Shown piece by piece: positions 45,109 to 53,403 of a stretch of 64,000 nucleotides of DNA (position 1 is the stretch's first letter; every line of letters starts with the position of its first letter). The position numbers and the translations under genes were made by a program. Location: contig CACXXT010000002.1 in assembly GCA_902771725.1 (NCBI GenBank), positions 46,948 through 110,947 of the forward strand. Direction: 5' to 3'. This DNA is from an uncultured Bacteroidales bacterium (GTDB lineage: Bacteria; Bacteroidota; Bacteroidia; Bacteroidales; Bacteroidaceae). The notes under the pieces were generated by a model. It searched no databases. It saw only the letters and a program-made list of their open reading frames with translations, and was not told where the DNA came from.

Positions 45109-47946
45109 TTAGTGTGCCTCCAGCCAGTTGCTTCCCCAACCCGCATCGGCAATCAGCGGCACGCGCATTTCAATGGCACCTTGCATCTCGCTGACCACAA
45201 TCTGCTCCACGCGCTCGCGTTCTTCGGGGAGGACGGAGAAGTTCAGTTCGTCGTGTACCTGCAGAATCATACGCGACTGCAAGCCTTCCTCACGGAAGCG
45301 GCGATGGATGCGCACCATAGCAATCTTGATAATGTCCGCCGCCGAGCCCTGGATGGGAGAGTTGATGGCGTTGCGCTCTGCGAAGCCCCGCACGGTAGCG
45401 TTAGCAGAATTGATATCGCGCAGGTAGCAGCGCCGGTGGCAGATGGTCTCTGTGTAGCCCAACTCACGAGCACGGTCGATGCTCTCCTGCATGAACGCAT
45501 GGACACGCGGGTAGGTATCGAAGTAGCTATCTATGAGCTCCTTAGACTCCGAGCGGCTGATACCTAAGCGCTCCGTCAGACCGAAGGCCGTGATACCATA
45601 GATGATGCCGAAGTTGGCCGTCTTAGCCTTGCTGCGTTCCTCACGAGTGACGGCTTTTATACCCTCTTCAAGAGGTTCTTCCCGATGGAAAATCTTCGCA
45701 GCCGTGGCGGCGTGGATATCGTGCCCCTGGCGGAAGTCCTCAATGAGTCCTTCGTCACCGCTGAGATGTGCCATGATGCGGAGCTCCACCTGCGAGTAGT
45801 CTGCAGAGAAGAACAGTTGTCCTGGCTCTGGCACGAAAGCCTTGCGGATTTCCTTGCCGTCCTCAGTGCGTACGGGGATGTTCTGTAGGTTCGGGTCGCT
45901 GCTGGACAGACGCCCGGTAGCGGCTACGGTCTGGTTAAAGCTCGTATGGATGTGACCTGTGCGGGGGTTGATGAGTTGTGGCAGGGCATCGAGGTAGGTG
46001 CTGATGAGTTTCTTCTTGCCCCGATAGTCCAGGATTTTGTCCACGATGGGATGTTTCGTGTGGATACGTTGCAAGATTTCCTCGTTCGTACTGTAGGCTC
46101 CGCCCTTGGTCTTCTTGGCGTTGGGCAGCAGTTTCAGGTGGTCGAAAAGAATCTCGCCCACCTGCTTCGGTGAGTTGATGTTGAACTCCCTACCTGCCAG
46201 CTCGTAGATTTCCTGTTCCAGTGCCACCAACTGCTCACCGAGCAACTGACTCCCCTGCCGCAGCGCCTCGGTATCAATCCGCACACCCGCCCGTTCCATA
46301 TCTGCCAGCACAGGCATCAGGGGCATTTCGATTTCCTCAAACAAGCGCGTAGCACCCTCGGCCTCGAGCATCGGGCGAAACACGTGGGCCAGGCGCAGGG
46401 TGATGTCGGCGTCCTCGGCTGCGTAAGGGCAGACCTCCTCCACGGGCACTTCGCGCATGGATTTCTGAGGCTTTCCACGCTCTTTTTTACCTATGAGTTC
46501 GTCGATGTGTATGGTTTTGTAGTGCAGGTAGATTTCTGCGAGGTAGTCCATTCCGTGGCGTGACTCGGGCTGCAGGAGGTAGTGGGCTATCATCGTGTCA
46601 TACATCGGCTCGGCTAGGCGCACGCCGTAGTTCTGAAGGACGTTGAAGTCGTACTTCAGGTTCTGCCCCACTTTCAGGATTTGTACATTCTCGTAGACAG
46701 GGCGGAACTCATCCACGATGGCCTGTGCCTCTGCGCGGTCCTCGGGCACGGGGACGTAGTATGCCTCACCCTCGCGAACTGCAAAACTCAGTCCCACCAA
46801 CTCCGCATCGATGGCCTCGGTGCTGGTCGTCTCCGTGTCGAGGCTGACTTCCGGGGAGGCCAGCAGGAGCTGAATGAGGTTCGCGCGCGAGGGTGCATCA
46901 TTTACTAAATGGTAAGAAGCATCGGTGGCAGAATATGAGGAAAGTGTCTGAGGAGCTGTTTCGGCAAAGGAAGTCGCTGCTGGTTCTGCCTCCGATGCAG
47001 TAGCAAAGAGGTCCAGTTGGGCATCGACGGTCGAAGTCGGGGCTGAAGGCACGGCAGCTGCAGTCGCCACCGTTGTCTGTTGAGCACCGAACTTACGATT
47101 TATCAAAGAGCGCATCTCCAAATCTGTGAAATGGGCTATCAGCGCTTCGCGGTCACACTCTTTCGCCTCCAGTGCCTCCATATCCAGCTGAATGGGCACA
47201 TCCGTGACTATCTGCGCCAGCCAGCGCGAGAGCTCAATCTGCTCGCGACCGGCCTCCACCCGTTCCTTCAGTTTTCCTTTCAGCTGGTCGGTGTTTGCCA
47301 GCAGGTTCTCTATACTGCCGAACTGCTGTATGAGCGAGGAGGCTGTCTTCTCCCCTACCCCCGGACAACCAGGAATGTTGTCAGACGCATCGCCCATGAG
47401 ACCGAGAATGTCCACTACCTGCTGCGGACGCTGGATACCCCATTTGGCACAGACGTCCTCCACACCAAGGACTTCGAAACCAGTACCCATATTCCTCGGT
47501 TTGAACATCCGGACATGCTCTGCCACGAGTTGTCCATAGTCCTTGTCAGGAGTCATCATGTAGGTTTCAATACCCGCTTCCTCAGCCTGAGCCGCCAGCG
47601 TGCCGATGACATCGTCCGCCTCGTAGCCTGCCACCTCCAGCACAGGAATACGGTAGGATGCAAGGATATCCTTGATGACTGGCACACCGAAGCGGATGGC
47701 TTCGGGTGTCTCGTCGCGCTGAGCCTTGTAGAGCGGATAGCGCTCGTGGCGGAATGTTCCGCCATGCGGATCGAAGGCTACACCGATATGTGTAGGCTGT
47801 TCCTTTGCCAACACTTCTTCCAAGGTGTTGAAAAAACCGAAGACAGCAGAGACGTTTTCCCCACGGCTATTGATACGCGGGTTTTTTATGAGACCGTAGT
47901 AAGCGCGGTAAATGAGCGCATAGGCATCGAGCAGGAATAGTTTCAT
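45109..47946 (-). CDS. polA: DNA polymerase I
   Basis: The 945-residue repair and Okazaki-fragment polymerase has all three domains. The 5' nuclease starts MKLFLLDAYALIYRAYYG. The 3'-5' exonuclease domain keeps its metal motif VSLDTETTS. The polymerase has motif A FFSADYSQVELRIMAHLSGD, motif B RSKAKTANFGIIYG and motif C LQVHDELNF. A variable linker of about 60 residues rich in Ala, Pro and Thr lies between the nuclease and exonuclease domains near residue 290-350. The downstream aldo/keto reductase is likely co-transcribed. Confidence 0.98.
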   Translation of the reverse strand: MKLFLLDAYALIYRAYYGLIKNPRINSRGENVSAVFGFFNTLEEVLAKEQPTHIGVAFDPHGGTFRHERYPLYKAQRDETPEAIRFGVPVIKDILASYRIPVLEVAGYEADDVIGTLAAQAEEAGIETYMMTPDKDYGQLVAEHVRMFKPRNMGTGFEVLGVEDVCAKWGIQRPQQVVDILGLMGDASDNIPGCPGVGEKTASSLIQQFGSIENLLANTDQLKGKLKERVEAGREQIELSRWLAQIVTDVPIQLDMEALEAKECDREALIAHFTDLEMRSLINRKFGAQQTTVATAAAVPSAPTSTVDAQLDLFATASEAEPAATSFAETAPQTLSSYSATDASYHLVNDAPSRANLIQLLLASPEVSLDTETTSTEAIDAELVGLSFAVREGEAYYVPVPEDRAEAQAIVDEFRPVYENVQILKVGQNLKYDFNVLQNYGVRLAEPMYDTMIAHYLLQPESRHGMDYLAEIYLHYKTIHIDELIGKKERGKPQKSMREVPVEEVCPYAAEDADITLRLAHVFRPMLEAEGATRLFEEIEMPLMPVLADMERAGVRIDTEALRQGSQLLGEQLVALEQEIYELAGREFNINSPKQVGEILFDHLKLLPNAKKTKGGAYSTNEEILQRIHTKHPIVDKILDYRGKKKLISTYLDALPQLINPRTGHIHTSFNQTVAATGRLSSSDPNLQNIPVRTEDGKEIRKAFVPEPGQLFFSADYSQVELRIMAHLSGDEGLIEDFRQGHDIHAATAAKIFHREEPLEEGIKAVTREERSKAKTANFGIIYGITAFGLTERLGISRSESKELIDSYFDTYPRVHAFMQESIDRARELGYTETICHRRCYLRDINSANATVRGFAERNAINSPIQGSAADIIKIAMVRIHRRFREEGLQSRMILQVHDELNFSVLPEERERVEQIVVSEMQGAIEMRVPLIADAGWGSNWLEAH

Positions 47947-47973
47947 AGGCAGCAGGTACCTTTAATTTGCGTA

Positions 47974-48007
47974 CAAAAGTACTGCTTTTCTTCGAAATAA
48001 TTGCAAA
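47974..48007 (-). promoter_or_regulatory. Promoter of polA
   Basis: The minus strand shows TTTG (48004-48007) and TACTTTTG (47974-47981), separated by 22 bases, 27 bases before the polA ATG. The spacing is slightly longer than usual. Confidence 0.6.
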
Positions 48008-48094
48008 AAGGCATCATTCTTTTCGGAAAACGCCCTCGCAAGCACGCAAATCGTCACTTATTTCCAACTTTTTTGCCAAGAATGCAGTTCACAC

Positions 48095-48436
48095 TCACTT
48101 GGATTCCTCCGGGCAAAACCTGCTGGGAGCGACTCCATAGCGTTGCTTGAAAAGACGACAAAGATTGGGAGGCGTCAGGCCCACCCGGCTGGCAATTTCC
48201 ACGAGAGTCATCTCCGGATGATTCATGATAAGGTCATGTGCCTCATTGATACGCAGCTCATTGATGTATTGGGGAAAAGATTTACCATCGGCATACTTCG
48301 TGAACAACTCGTTCAAGCGATGCCGACTGATAGCAAAATGACGCATGACGTCAGAGCGCATCAAATTGATGTTAGAATATATCCTCTCGCTCTTGATCGT
48401 GTAATCAATGATTTCAAACAATTCTGAATCTAACAT
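48095..48436 (-). CDS. Small AraC-type DNA-binding protein lacking a sensor domain
   Basis: The frame opens at 48487, but a -7 box at 48466-48473 lies inside it, so the ATG at 48436 (MLDSELFEIIDYTIKSER) is chosen, giving 113 residues. This is an almost bare AraC-family DNA-binding domain: the first helix-turn-helix is at about 27-46 (RSDVMRHFAISRHRLNELFT) and the second at about 77-100 (TLVEIASRVGLTPPNLCRLF). Typical AraC regulators have an extra 150-200 residue sensor; here only about 25 residues precede the domain. The target is unknown; it is not next to an obvious regulated operon. Confidence 0.8.
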   Translation of the reverse strand: MLDSELFEIIDYTIKSERIYSNINLMRSDVMRHFAISRHRLNELFTKYADGKSFPQYINELRINEAHDLIMNHPEMTLVEIASRVGLTPPNLCRLFKQRYGVAPSRFCPEESK

Positions 48437-48465
48437 TTTATATATGACTTTTCGTGATTCTGCCA

Positions 48466-48473
48466 CAAAAGTA
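48466..48473 (-). promoter_or_regulatory. -7 box for the AraC-type gene
   Basis: The minus strand reads TACTTTTG, 29 bases before the ATG at 48436. No -33 TTTG is seen. Confidence 0.6.
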
Positions 48474-48582
48474 CATAAAATAGACAAGAGAAGCAGGAAA
48501 AGTCATGCGCGCATTTGGGTTGAATCCCGTATTTGTGCCTTTGAAACGGAGAAATACCGAATTTACTATAGAAACGGCGAAT

Positions 48583-49239
48583 TTAGTCTGTCAGTTTGCG
48601 GATGAGGGTGAGCCCATCGCGCAACGGAAGGATGACACGCTCCACGGAAGAATCGCTGGCAACCAAGTCGTTGAATGCCATGATACCCAGGGTCTGCGCA
48701 TCCTTGCCATTGGCGGCTGTGAGCTTGATGTCGTCTACAACATGTCCGTCCCAGAGGGTGTTGTCAGCGATGATGAAACCGCCGGGACGAACCTGCGGCA
48801 ACACGGCACGGTAGTAGTCCACGTAATGGCGCTTGTCTGCATCAATGAAAACAAGGTCAAAGAAGGTACTATTTAAGGATGTGCTATTTATCAGCTCCAG
48901 TGCGTCGCCAATATAAAACCGAATCTTATCAGCCCAAGGGGAGTTCTCCAGCCACGGACGGGTGAAGTCCTCCTGCTCATCATTGATTTCTATGGTGTGA
49001 AGGGTGGCGCCGGAATCCAGGGCGCTGGCCATGCAGAGTGCGCTATAGCCCGTGAAAGTCCCTATCTCGAGCACCGTCTGCGGACAAATCATATGAACCA
49101 GCATCCTAAGCAGGCATCCCTGCAAGTGCCCACTTGCCATGCGAGGGTAGTTCAGATGAAGGTTCGTAGCCCGCCAGAGCCGATGCAGGTACTCCGGCTC
49201 AGGATCTATGTGGCCAAGGATGTAGTCGTCGAGGGACAA
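48583..49239 (-). CDS. Class I SAM-dependent O-methyltransferase
   Basis: The 218-residue protein resembles the caffeoyl-CoA/catechol O-methyltransferase family. The SAM loop is VLEIGTFTGYSALCMA at about 56-71, with the metal and substrate site in FDLVFIDADKRHYVDYY and VRPGGFIIADNTLWDG. The only available start is a TTG at 49239; the next ATG would remove conserved N-terminal residues. It lies 50 bases after aroQ, and that gap holds a repeat. The substrate is unknown; related bacterial proteins act on small catechol-like compounds. Confidence 0.88.
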   Translation of the reverse strand: MSLDDYILGHIDPEPEYLHRLWRATNLHLNYPRMASGHLQGCLLRMLVHMICPQTVLEIGTFTGYSALCMASALDSGATLHTIEINDEQEDFTRPWLENSPWADKIRFYIGDALELINSTSLNSTFFDLVFIDADKRHYVDYYRAVLPQVRPGGFIIADNTLWDGHVVDDIKLTAANGKDAQTLGIMAFNDLVASDSSVERVILPLRDGLTLIRKLTD

Positions 49240-49240
49240 G

Positions 49241-49275
49241 GAATTTACAGATTTACAATTTACAGATTTACAATT
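49241..49275. repeat. Direct repeat before the O-methyltransferase start
   Basis: On the minus strand TTGTAAATCTGTAAA occurs twice in tandem, each made of two TGTAAA-type half units, ending two bases before the TTG start. It belongs to the same general class as the seven-base arrays of this window. Confidence 0.75.
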
Positions 49276-49289
49276 TTGCGGAATTTCAA

Positions 49290-49712
49290 TTATAAACTGA
49301 TTAATGCCTCCACTGCCAGACGGTAGCTGTCCAGTCCGAAACCACAGATGACACCCCGGCAGGCTGCACTGATGAGGCTGTGGTGGCGAAACTCCTCGCG
49401 CGTGTGTACATTAGATATATGTACTTCCACAGCAGGCGCTTCAACTGCTCGCAAAGCGTCGTGCAGAGCCACACTGGTGTGGGTGTAGGCTCCCGCATTG
49501 AGTATGATGCCGTCGGCCTCGAAGCCGCAGGAATGAATGCAATCGATGAGGTCACCCTCGTGGTTGCTCTGGAAATAATCCAGTTGTACTTCCGGGTACT
49601 GCGCACGCAGTTCCGAGAGGTACTCTTCGAAACTGCGACTGCCATAGACACCCGGCTCGCGGCGGCCCAGCAGATTGAGGTTGGGACCATTGATAATCTG
49701 AATCTTCTTCAT
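49290..49712 (-). CDS. aroQ: 3-Dehydroquinate dehydratase, type II
   Basis: The enzyme removes water from 3-dehydroquinate in the shikimate pathway. ATG at 49712 gives 140 residues beginning MKKIQIINGPNLNLLGRREP, the family's usual N-terminus; the longer open frame starts inside the upstream gene. The catalytic tyrosine is Tyr23 in GVYGS. SNHEGDLIDCIH, ILNAGAYTHTSVAL and VEVHISNVHTREEFR are all conserved. It begins four bases after the prenyl synthase stop. Confidence 0.96.
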   Translation of the reverse strand: MKKIQIINGPNLNLLGRREPGVYGSRSFEEYLSELRAQYPEVQLDYFQSNHEGDLIDCIHSCGFEADGIILNAGAYTHTSVALHDALRAVEAPAVEVHISNVHTREEFRHHSLISAACRGVICGFGLDSYRLAVEALISL

Positions 49713-49716
49713 AGTT

Positions 49717-50682
49717 CTATAGGTTGCGTTGTACAACGTAATCAAGGTAGAGAGCCAATGCCTGAGCTACTTCATGATCATGGAGTCCGTGAAGCAGTTC
49801 CAGAGCCTCTGCACGAAGTCGTTGCATCTCTGACTCGGCGTAGGCTATACCTCCTCGCTGGATGGTGAAGTCCACCAACTCCTGGATTTCCAGGCGCGAA
49901 GCCTCGTGGGCACGCACCTTCAGAGCCAGACGACGGTGGTAGTCATCGCATCCGTCGAGGGCATGGAGCACGGGCAGAGTCAGCTTGCCCTCACGCAGGT
50001 CGTTACCCTTGGGTTTGCCCACATTCAGCGATTCGTCGAAGTCAAAAATGTCGTCGCGCAATTGGAAACAGAGCCCCACAAGATGGCCGAAGTGCTCAAG
50101 ACAGCTGACCGTGGCCTCATCGGCACCACCTAGACGGGCTCCCAAACGGGCACAAGTGCTGAAGAGGGCTGCAGTCTTCTTGGAAATGACCTCGAAATAG
50201 GCATCCTGACAGAATGTGCTGCGCTGGGTGTTACTCAATTGCAGCAGTTCGCCGTCGGCAAGGGTCTGTCCCAGCCACGCCGTGCGCTCCACAGCTTCGA
50301 GGCTACGGGTCTGCGCAATCTCGGAAAGGGCTTTGGAAGTGATGAAATCACCGACAAGCACGGCTGCCTTGTTGTCGAAGAGCGCATTCACGGAACGCTG
50401 GCCGCGACGCATGTCGCTCTCATCCACGACATCATCGTGAACCAGGCTGGCGGTGTGCAACATTTCCAGTCCTGCTGCTGCATGCATGGCAGCCGGGGTG
50501 ACCTCACCCCCTTCGCGGGCACAGAGGAGCACAAGTGTGGGGCGCATCATCTTTCCCAGACGACGCGTCAAGTGTTCAAGAGCTGCAGCCAGCAGAGAGT
50601 TGTCGGACTGCAGGACGGAACGAAAATGTTGCTGGTAGTTTTCCAGCTCCGTTTGAATAGGTTTTCGGATGGAATCTAACAT
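49717..50682 (-). CDS. Trans-polyprenyl diphosphate synthase
   Basis: The 321-residue enzyme extends isoprenoid chains by condensing isopentenyl diphosphate, probably to the side chain of menaquinone. The two aspartate-rich motifs are DDVVD (Asp83, 84 and 87) and DDIFD (Asp210, 211 and 214), with GKMMRPTLVLL and GKPKGNDLREGKLTLPVLHA in the expected places. It resembles octaprenyl/heptaprenyl synthases of the IspB/HepT type; chain length cannot be fixed from sequence by eye. It heads the operon with aroQ and the O-methyltransferase. Confidence 0.93.
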   Translation of the reverse strand: MLDSIRKPIQTELENYQQHFRSVLQSDNSLLAAALEHLTRRLGKMMRPTLVLLCAREGGEVTPAAMHAAAGLEMLHTASLVHDDVVDESDMRRGQRSVNALFDNKAAVLVGDFITSKALSEIAQTRSLEAVERTAWLGQTLADGELLQLSNTQRSTFCQDAYFEVISKKTAALFSTCARLGARLGGADEATVSCLEHFGHLVGLCFQLRDDIFDFDESLNVGKPKGNDLREGKLTLPVLHALDGCDDYHRRLALKVRAHEASRLEIQELVDFTIQRGGIAYAESEMQRLRAEALELLHGLHDHEVAQALALYLDYVVQRNL

Positions 50683-50692
50683 AATTCGGGCG

Positions 50693-50700
50693 CAAAGTTA
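50693..50700 (-). promoter_or_regulatory. -7 box of the prenyl synthase operon
   Basis: The minus strand reads TAACTTTG, 10 bases before the ATG at 50682, implying a very short leader or a leaderless transcript. Confidence 0.55.
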
Positions 50701-50737
50701 CAGTTTTTCTCGCAAATGGCACCCTGAAAGCAAAAAA

Positions 50738-50765
50738 CTTTCATCTTTCAACTTTCAACTTTCAA
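50738..50765. repeat. Heptamer array (CTTTCAA) in a promoter
   Basis: One CTTTCAT and three perfect CTTTCAA units lie upstream of the radical SAM gene. The register relative to the -7 box is identical to that of the array at 26111-26138 on the opposite strand. Confidence 0.9.
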
Positions 50766-50773
50766 CTTTTTTG

Positions 50774-50781
50774 TACCTTTG
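50774..50781 (+). promoter_or_regulatory. -7 box of the radical SAM gene
   Basis: TACCTTTG lies eight bases before the ATG at 50790, so the transcript has little or no leader. The heptamer array takes the place of a -33 box. Confidence 0.6.
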
Positions 50782-50789
50782 CCCCCGAA

Positions 50790-51569
50790 ATGAGCACTAT
50801 AATCTATCCTTCGCCCATTTTTGGGCCTGTCCACAGCCGACGCCTTGGCGTCTCGCTGGGCATCAATCTCCTGCCAGCCGACGGCAAGGTCTGCAGTTTT
50901 GATTGTCTTTATTGTGAATGCGGACTGAACGCCCAGCGACATCCACATCTTCCGATGCCTACGCGGGAAGAAGTCCGCGCAGCCCTGGAAGCGCGTCTGC
51001 AGCAGATGACGGCAGAGGGACCCACACCAGACGTGCTGACCTTCGCCGGCAACGGCGAACCGACACTGCACCCCCACTTTGCTGAGATCATCGACGATAC
51101 CATCTGCCTGCGCAACCAGTACTTTCCACTGGCACATATCAGCGTGCTCAGCAATGCCACCCAGGTCCTGAAGCCTGCCGTCTTCGACGCTCTCTGCCGA
51201 GTGGACAACAATATCCAGAAGTTGGACACCGTGGACGCTGATTTCATCCACACCCTGGATCGCCCCAACGGACACTACGAGGTCAGCGCCATCATCGATG
51301 GACTCGTCCGCTTCCGCGGCCACGTCATCATCCAGACCATGTTCCTCGATGGCACGAGCCCCGAAGGACGTGAGCTGACGAACACTTCCGACCGCTTTGT
51401 AGGACCCTGGTTGCAAGTACTGCAACAGATAGCGCCCCAGAAGGTGATGATCTACACCATCGACCGCGAGACGCCCGTCAGTTCCCTCCGCAAGGCTGCT
51501 CCCGCCGAACTCGATGCCATTGCCGACCGCGTCCGCCAACTTGGTTTCGACTGCTCCGTCGCCTACTAA
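50790..51569 (+). CDS. Radical SAM protein of unknown reaction
   Basis: The 259-residue protein has the iron-sulfur motif at Cys35, Cys39 and Cys42 (CSFDCLYC), the glycine-rich SAM segment FAGNGEPTLHPHF and ISVLSNATQVL. The start FGPVHSRRLGVSLGINLLP is typical of a family of small radical SAM proteins annotated only by fold. The length leaves no room for a second cluster domain. It is monocistronic, with its own promoter and a strong terminator. The reaction is unknown. Confidence 0.9.
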   Translation: MSTIIYPSPIFGPVHSRRLGVSLGINLLPADGKVCSFDCLYCECGLNAQRHPHLPMPTREEVRAALEARLQQMTAEGPTPDVLTFAGNGEPTLHPHFAEIIDDTICLRNQYFPLAHISVLSNATQVLKPAVFDALCRVDNNIQKLDTVDADFIHTLDRPNGHYEVSAIIDGLVRFRGHVIIQTMFLDGTSPEGRELTNTSDRFVGPWLQVLQQIAPQKVMIYTIDRETPVSSLRKAAPAELDAIADRVRQLGFDCSVAY

Positions 51570-51613
51570 CTCATCAAACCCATCAAGCCCATTAGCCCCA
51601 TTCAGCCCATCCC
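51569..51613. repeat. 9-bp tandem repeat after the radical SAM gene
   Basis: Five nine-base units of the type CCCATCAAG or CCCATTAG, starting ACTCATCAA, begin at the stop codon of the radical SAM gene. They lie in the gap before the terminator. Confidence 0.7.
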
Positions 51614-51628
51614 CCTCCCCCATCAAAA

Positions 51629-51661
51629 CAAATAGCTCGCTGACAACCAGCGAGCTATTTG
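51629..51661 (+). terminator. Terminator of the radical SAM gene
   Basis: CAAATAGCTCGCTG (51629-51642) and CAGCGAGCTATTTG (51648-51661) form a perfect 14-bp stem with a five-base loop, followed by CTTCTTC. It also sits just beyond the 3' end of the minus-strand tRNA gene. Confidence 0.9.
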
Positions 51662-51685
51662 CTTCTTCAGGACCTTGCCTGTGCG

Positions 51686-51756
51686 TTGGGATACCCGGAT
51701 TCGAACCAGGAAAAACAGAACCAAAACCTGTTGTGTTACCATTACACCATATCCCA
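51686..51756 (-). tRNA. tRNA-Gln (anticodon TTG)
   Basis: On the minus strand the acceptor stem TGGGATA pairs with TATCCCA, giving a U1-A72 pair typical of tRNA-Gln. The anticodon stem ACAGG/TCTGT encloses the loop TTTTGGT, with anticodon TTG, and the T arm carries GGTTCGAATCC. The discriminator is A and no CCA is encoded. A TAnnTTTG box lies 31 bases upstream. Confidence 0.95.
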
Positions 51757-51786
51757 ATCCTGAGGCTTTTATTGCTAAAAGCGCGG

Positions 51787-51794
51787 CAAAGGTA
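51787..51794 (-). promoter_or_regulatory. -7 box of tRNA-Gln
   Basis: The minus strand reads TACCTTTG, 31 bases before the tRNA. Seven bases upstream of it begins the heptamer array at 51802-51829. Confidence 0.7.
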
Positions 51795-51801
51795 AGCAAA
51801 A

Positions 51802-51829
51802 TTTACGATTTACGATTTACGATTTACGA
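51802..51829. repeat. Heptamer array (TTTACGA)4 upstream of tRNA-Gln
   Basis: Four perfect units fill the gap between the tRNA promoter and the tyrS stop at 51886. On the minus strand they read TCGTAAA and end seven bases before the -7 box, where a -33 element would be expected. Confidence 0.9.
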
Positions 51830-51885
51830 TTTATTTTTGCTCAGGACCGTAAAATTCAGCATTTTTGCCCTTTAGCGGGTCTTTT

Positions 51886-53181
51886 TCACTCCGCGATAAG
51901 CAGGTAATAGTTCTTCTTGCCCTTCTGGACGAGGAGATAGCGGCCGTCGATGAGGTCTGCCGTGGTGACAGCCTGATCGAAGGCTGCGAGCTTCTCCTTA
52001 TTGAGGCTGACACCTCCGCCCTGAGCCATCTTTCGCATCTCACCCTTGCTGGGGAAGCACTGGGTCTCGGCAGCCATGAGGTCGATGGCCTTGATACCCT
52101 CGCCTTCCAGCAGACTGCGGCTGATGCGGAACTGGGGCACACCGTCGAAGACGTCGAGCAACGTCTGCTCATCCAGCGCCATGAGGGCTTCCTTGGTGGA
52201 TTTGCCAAAGAGCATCTGCGAGGCTTCCTGAGCTGCGCGCAGGTCTTCTTCGCTGTGAACCATCTTCGTGACCTCCTCTGCCAGACGGCGCTGGAGTTCG
52301 CGGCGACCCGGATCCTCGCGATGACGGGCAATGAGGTCATCAATCTCGTCCTTCGGCAGAGAAGTGAAGATCTTGATGTAGCGCTCGGCATCCTCATCGG
52401 CAACGTTAATCCAGAACTGATAGAAGCGGTAGGGCGAGGTGTAGCGGCGGTCCAGCCAGATGTTGCCCTGCTCCGTCTTGCCAAACTTGCGACCGTCAGA
52501 CTTCGTAATCAAGGGACAAGTCAGCGCATAAGCCTCGCCACCACCCATGCGGCGGATGAGCTCAGTGCCGGTGGTGATGTTGCCCCACTGGTCGCTGCCG
52601 CCCATCTGAAGCTTGCAGCCCTTGTGGGTGTTGAGGTAGTAGAAGTCGTAACCCTGCAGCAACTGGTAGGTAAACTCTGTGAAGGAAAGGCCGTCGCGAG
52701 CTTCACCGTTCAGACGTTTCTGCACGCTGTCCTTGGCCATCATGTAGTTGACAGTGATATGCTTGCCTACATCGCGGGCGAAAGCCAAGAAGGTAAAGTC
52801 CTTCATCCAGTCGTAGTTGTTGACGAGTTCGGCACGATTGGGTGCATCGCTCTCGAAATCGAGGAAATGAGCCAACTGTGCCTTGATGCAGGCAACGTTG
52901 TGGGCCAGGGTAGCCTCGTCCAGCAGGTTGCGCTCCTGACTCTTGCCGCTGGGATCACCGATCATGCCTGTGGCTCCACCTACGAGCGCCAGAGGCTTGT
53001 GGCCGCAACGCTGCAGATGGCGCAGCATCATCACACCACAGAGGTGCCCGATATGAAGGCTGTCTGCCGTGGGGTCGATACCCACATAGGCCGTAACTTG
53101 TTCTTTCTGGAGGAGTTCCTCCGTGCCCGGCATCATCTGGTGAATCATGCCGCGCCAAGTGAGTTCTTCAACGAAGTTCAT
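51886..53181 (-). CDS. tyrS: Tyrosyl-tRNA synthetase
   Basis: The 431-residue class I synthetase charges tRNA-Tyr. The HIGH motif is present as SLHIGHLCG near residue 40, and the KMSKS site appears as KFGKT in [13 protein letters not shown], the usual variant of bacterial TyrRS. The tyrosine-binding region includes [20 protein letters not shown] and QWGNI. The C-terminal S4 RNA-binding domain ends [20 protein letters not shown] to [20 protein letters not shown]. It is monocistronic. Confidence 0.98.
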   Translation of the reverse strand: MNFVEELTWRGMIHQMMPGTEELLQKEQVTAYVGIDPTADSLHIGHLCGVMMLRHLQRCGHKPLALVGGATGMIGDPSGKSQERNLLDEATLAHNVACIKAQLAHFLDFESDAPNRAELVNNYDWMKDFTFLAFARDVGKHITVNYMMAKDSVQKRLNGEARDGLSFTEFTYQLLQGYDFYYLNTHKGCKLQMGGSDQWGNITTGTELIRRMGGGEAYALTCPLITKSDGRKFGKTEQGNIWLDRRYTSPYRFYQFWINVADEDAERYIKIFTSLPKDEIDDLIARHREDPGRRELQRRLAEEVTKMVHSEEDLRAAQEASQMLFGKSTKEALMALDEQTLLDVFDGVPQFRISRSLLEGEGIKAIDLMAAETQCFPSKGEMRKMAQGGGVSLNKEKLAAFDQAVTTADLIDGRYLLVQKGKKNYYLLIAE

Positions 53182-53261
53182 CTTATGTATTTACAAAATT
53201 AATGATTTACGATTATGGTTTACGGATTGCGAGGATGACGGATTCTATCCATTTGCGGGCG

Positions 53262-53269
53262 CAAAGGTA
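53262..53269 (-). promoter_or_regulatory. -7 box of tyrS
   Basis: The minus strand reads TACCTTTG, about 80 bases before the ATG. The leader holds degenerate GATTTAC-like units near 53203-53225. No T-box-like structure is recognised. Confidence 0.6.
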
Positions 53270-53309
53270 CGACTTTTTTTCCGTTTTGAGGCTTTTTAGC
53301 ACGAAAAAG

Positions 53310-53340
53310 TTGCTCATTTATTGTTTTTTATCTACCTTTG
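53310..53340 (+). promoter_or_regulatory. Promoter of the NlpC/P60 gene
   Basis: TTG at 53310-53312 and TACCTTTG at 53333-53340 are 20 bases apart, 63 bases before the ATG at 53404. Confidence 0.7.
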
Positions 53341-53403
53341 CCGCCGAAATTCAGGAAGAATTCCCTGTGACAGGGTATGTTCACCTACCAAAAGGAAATA
53401 AGA

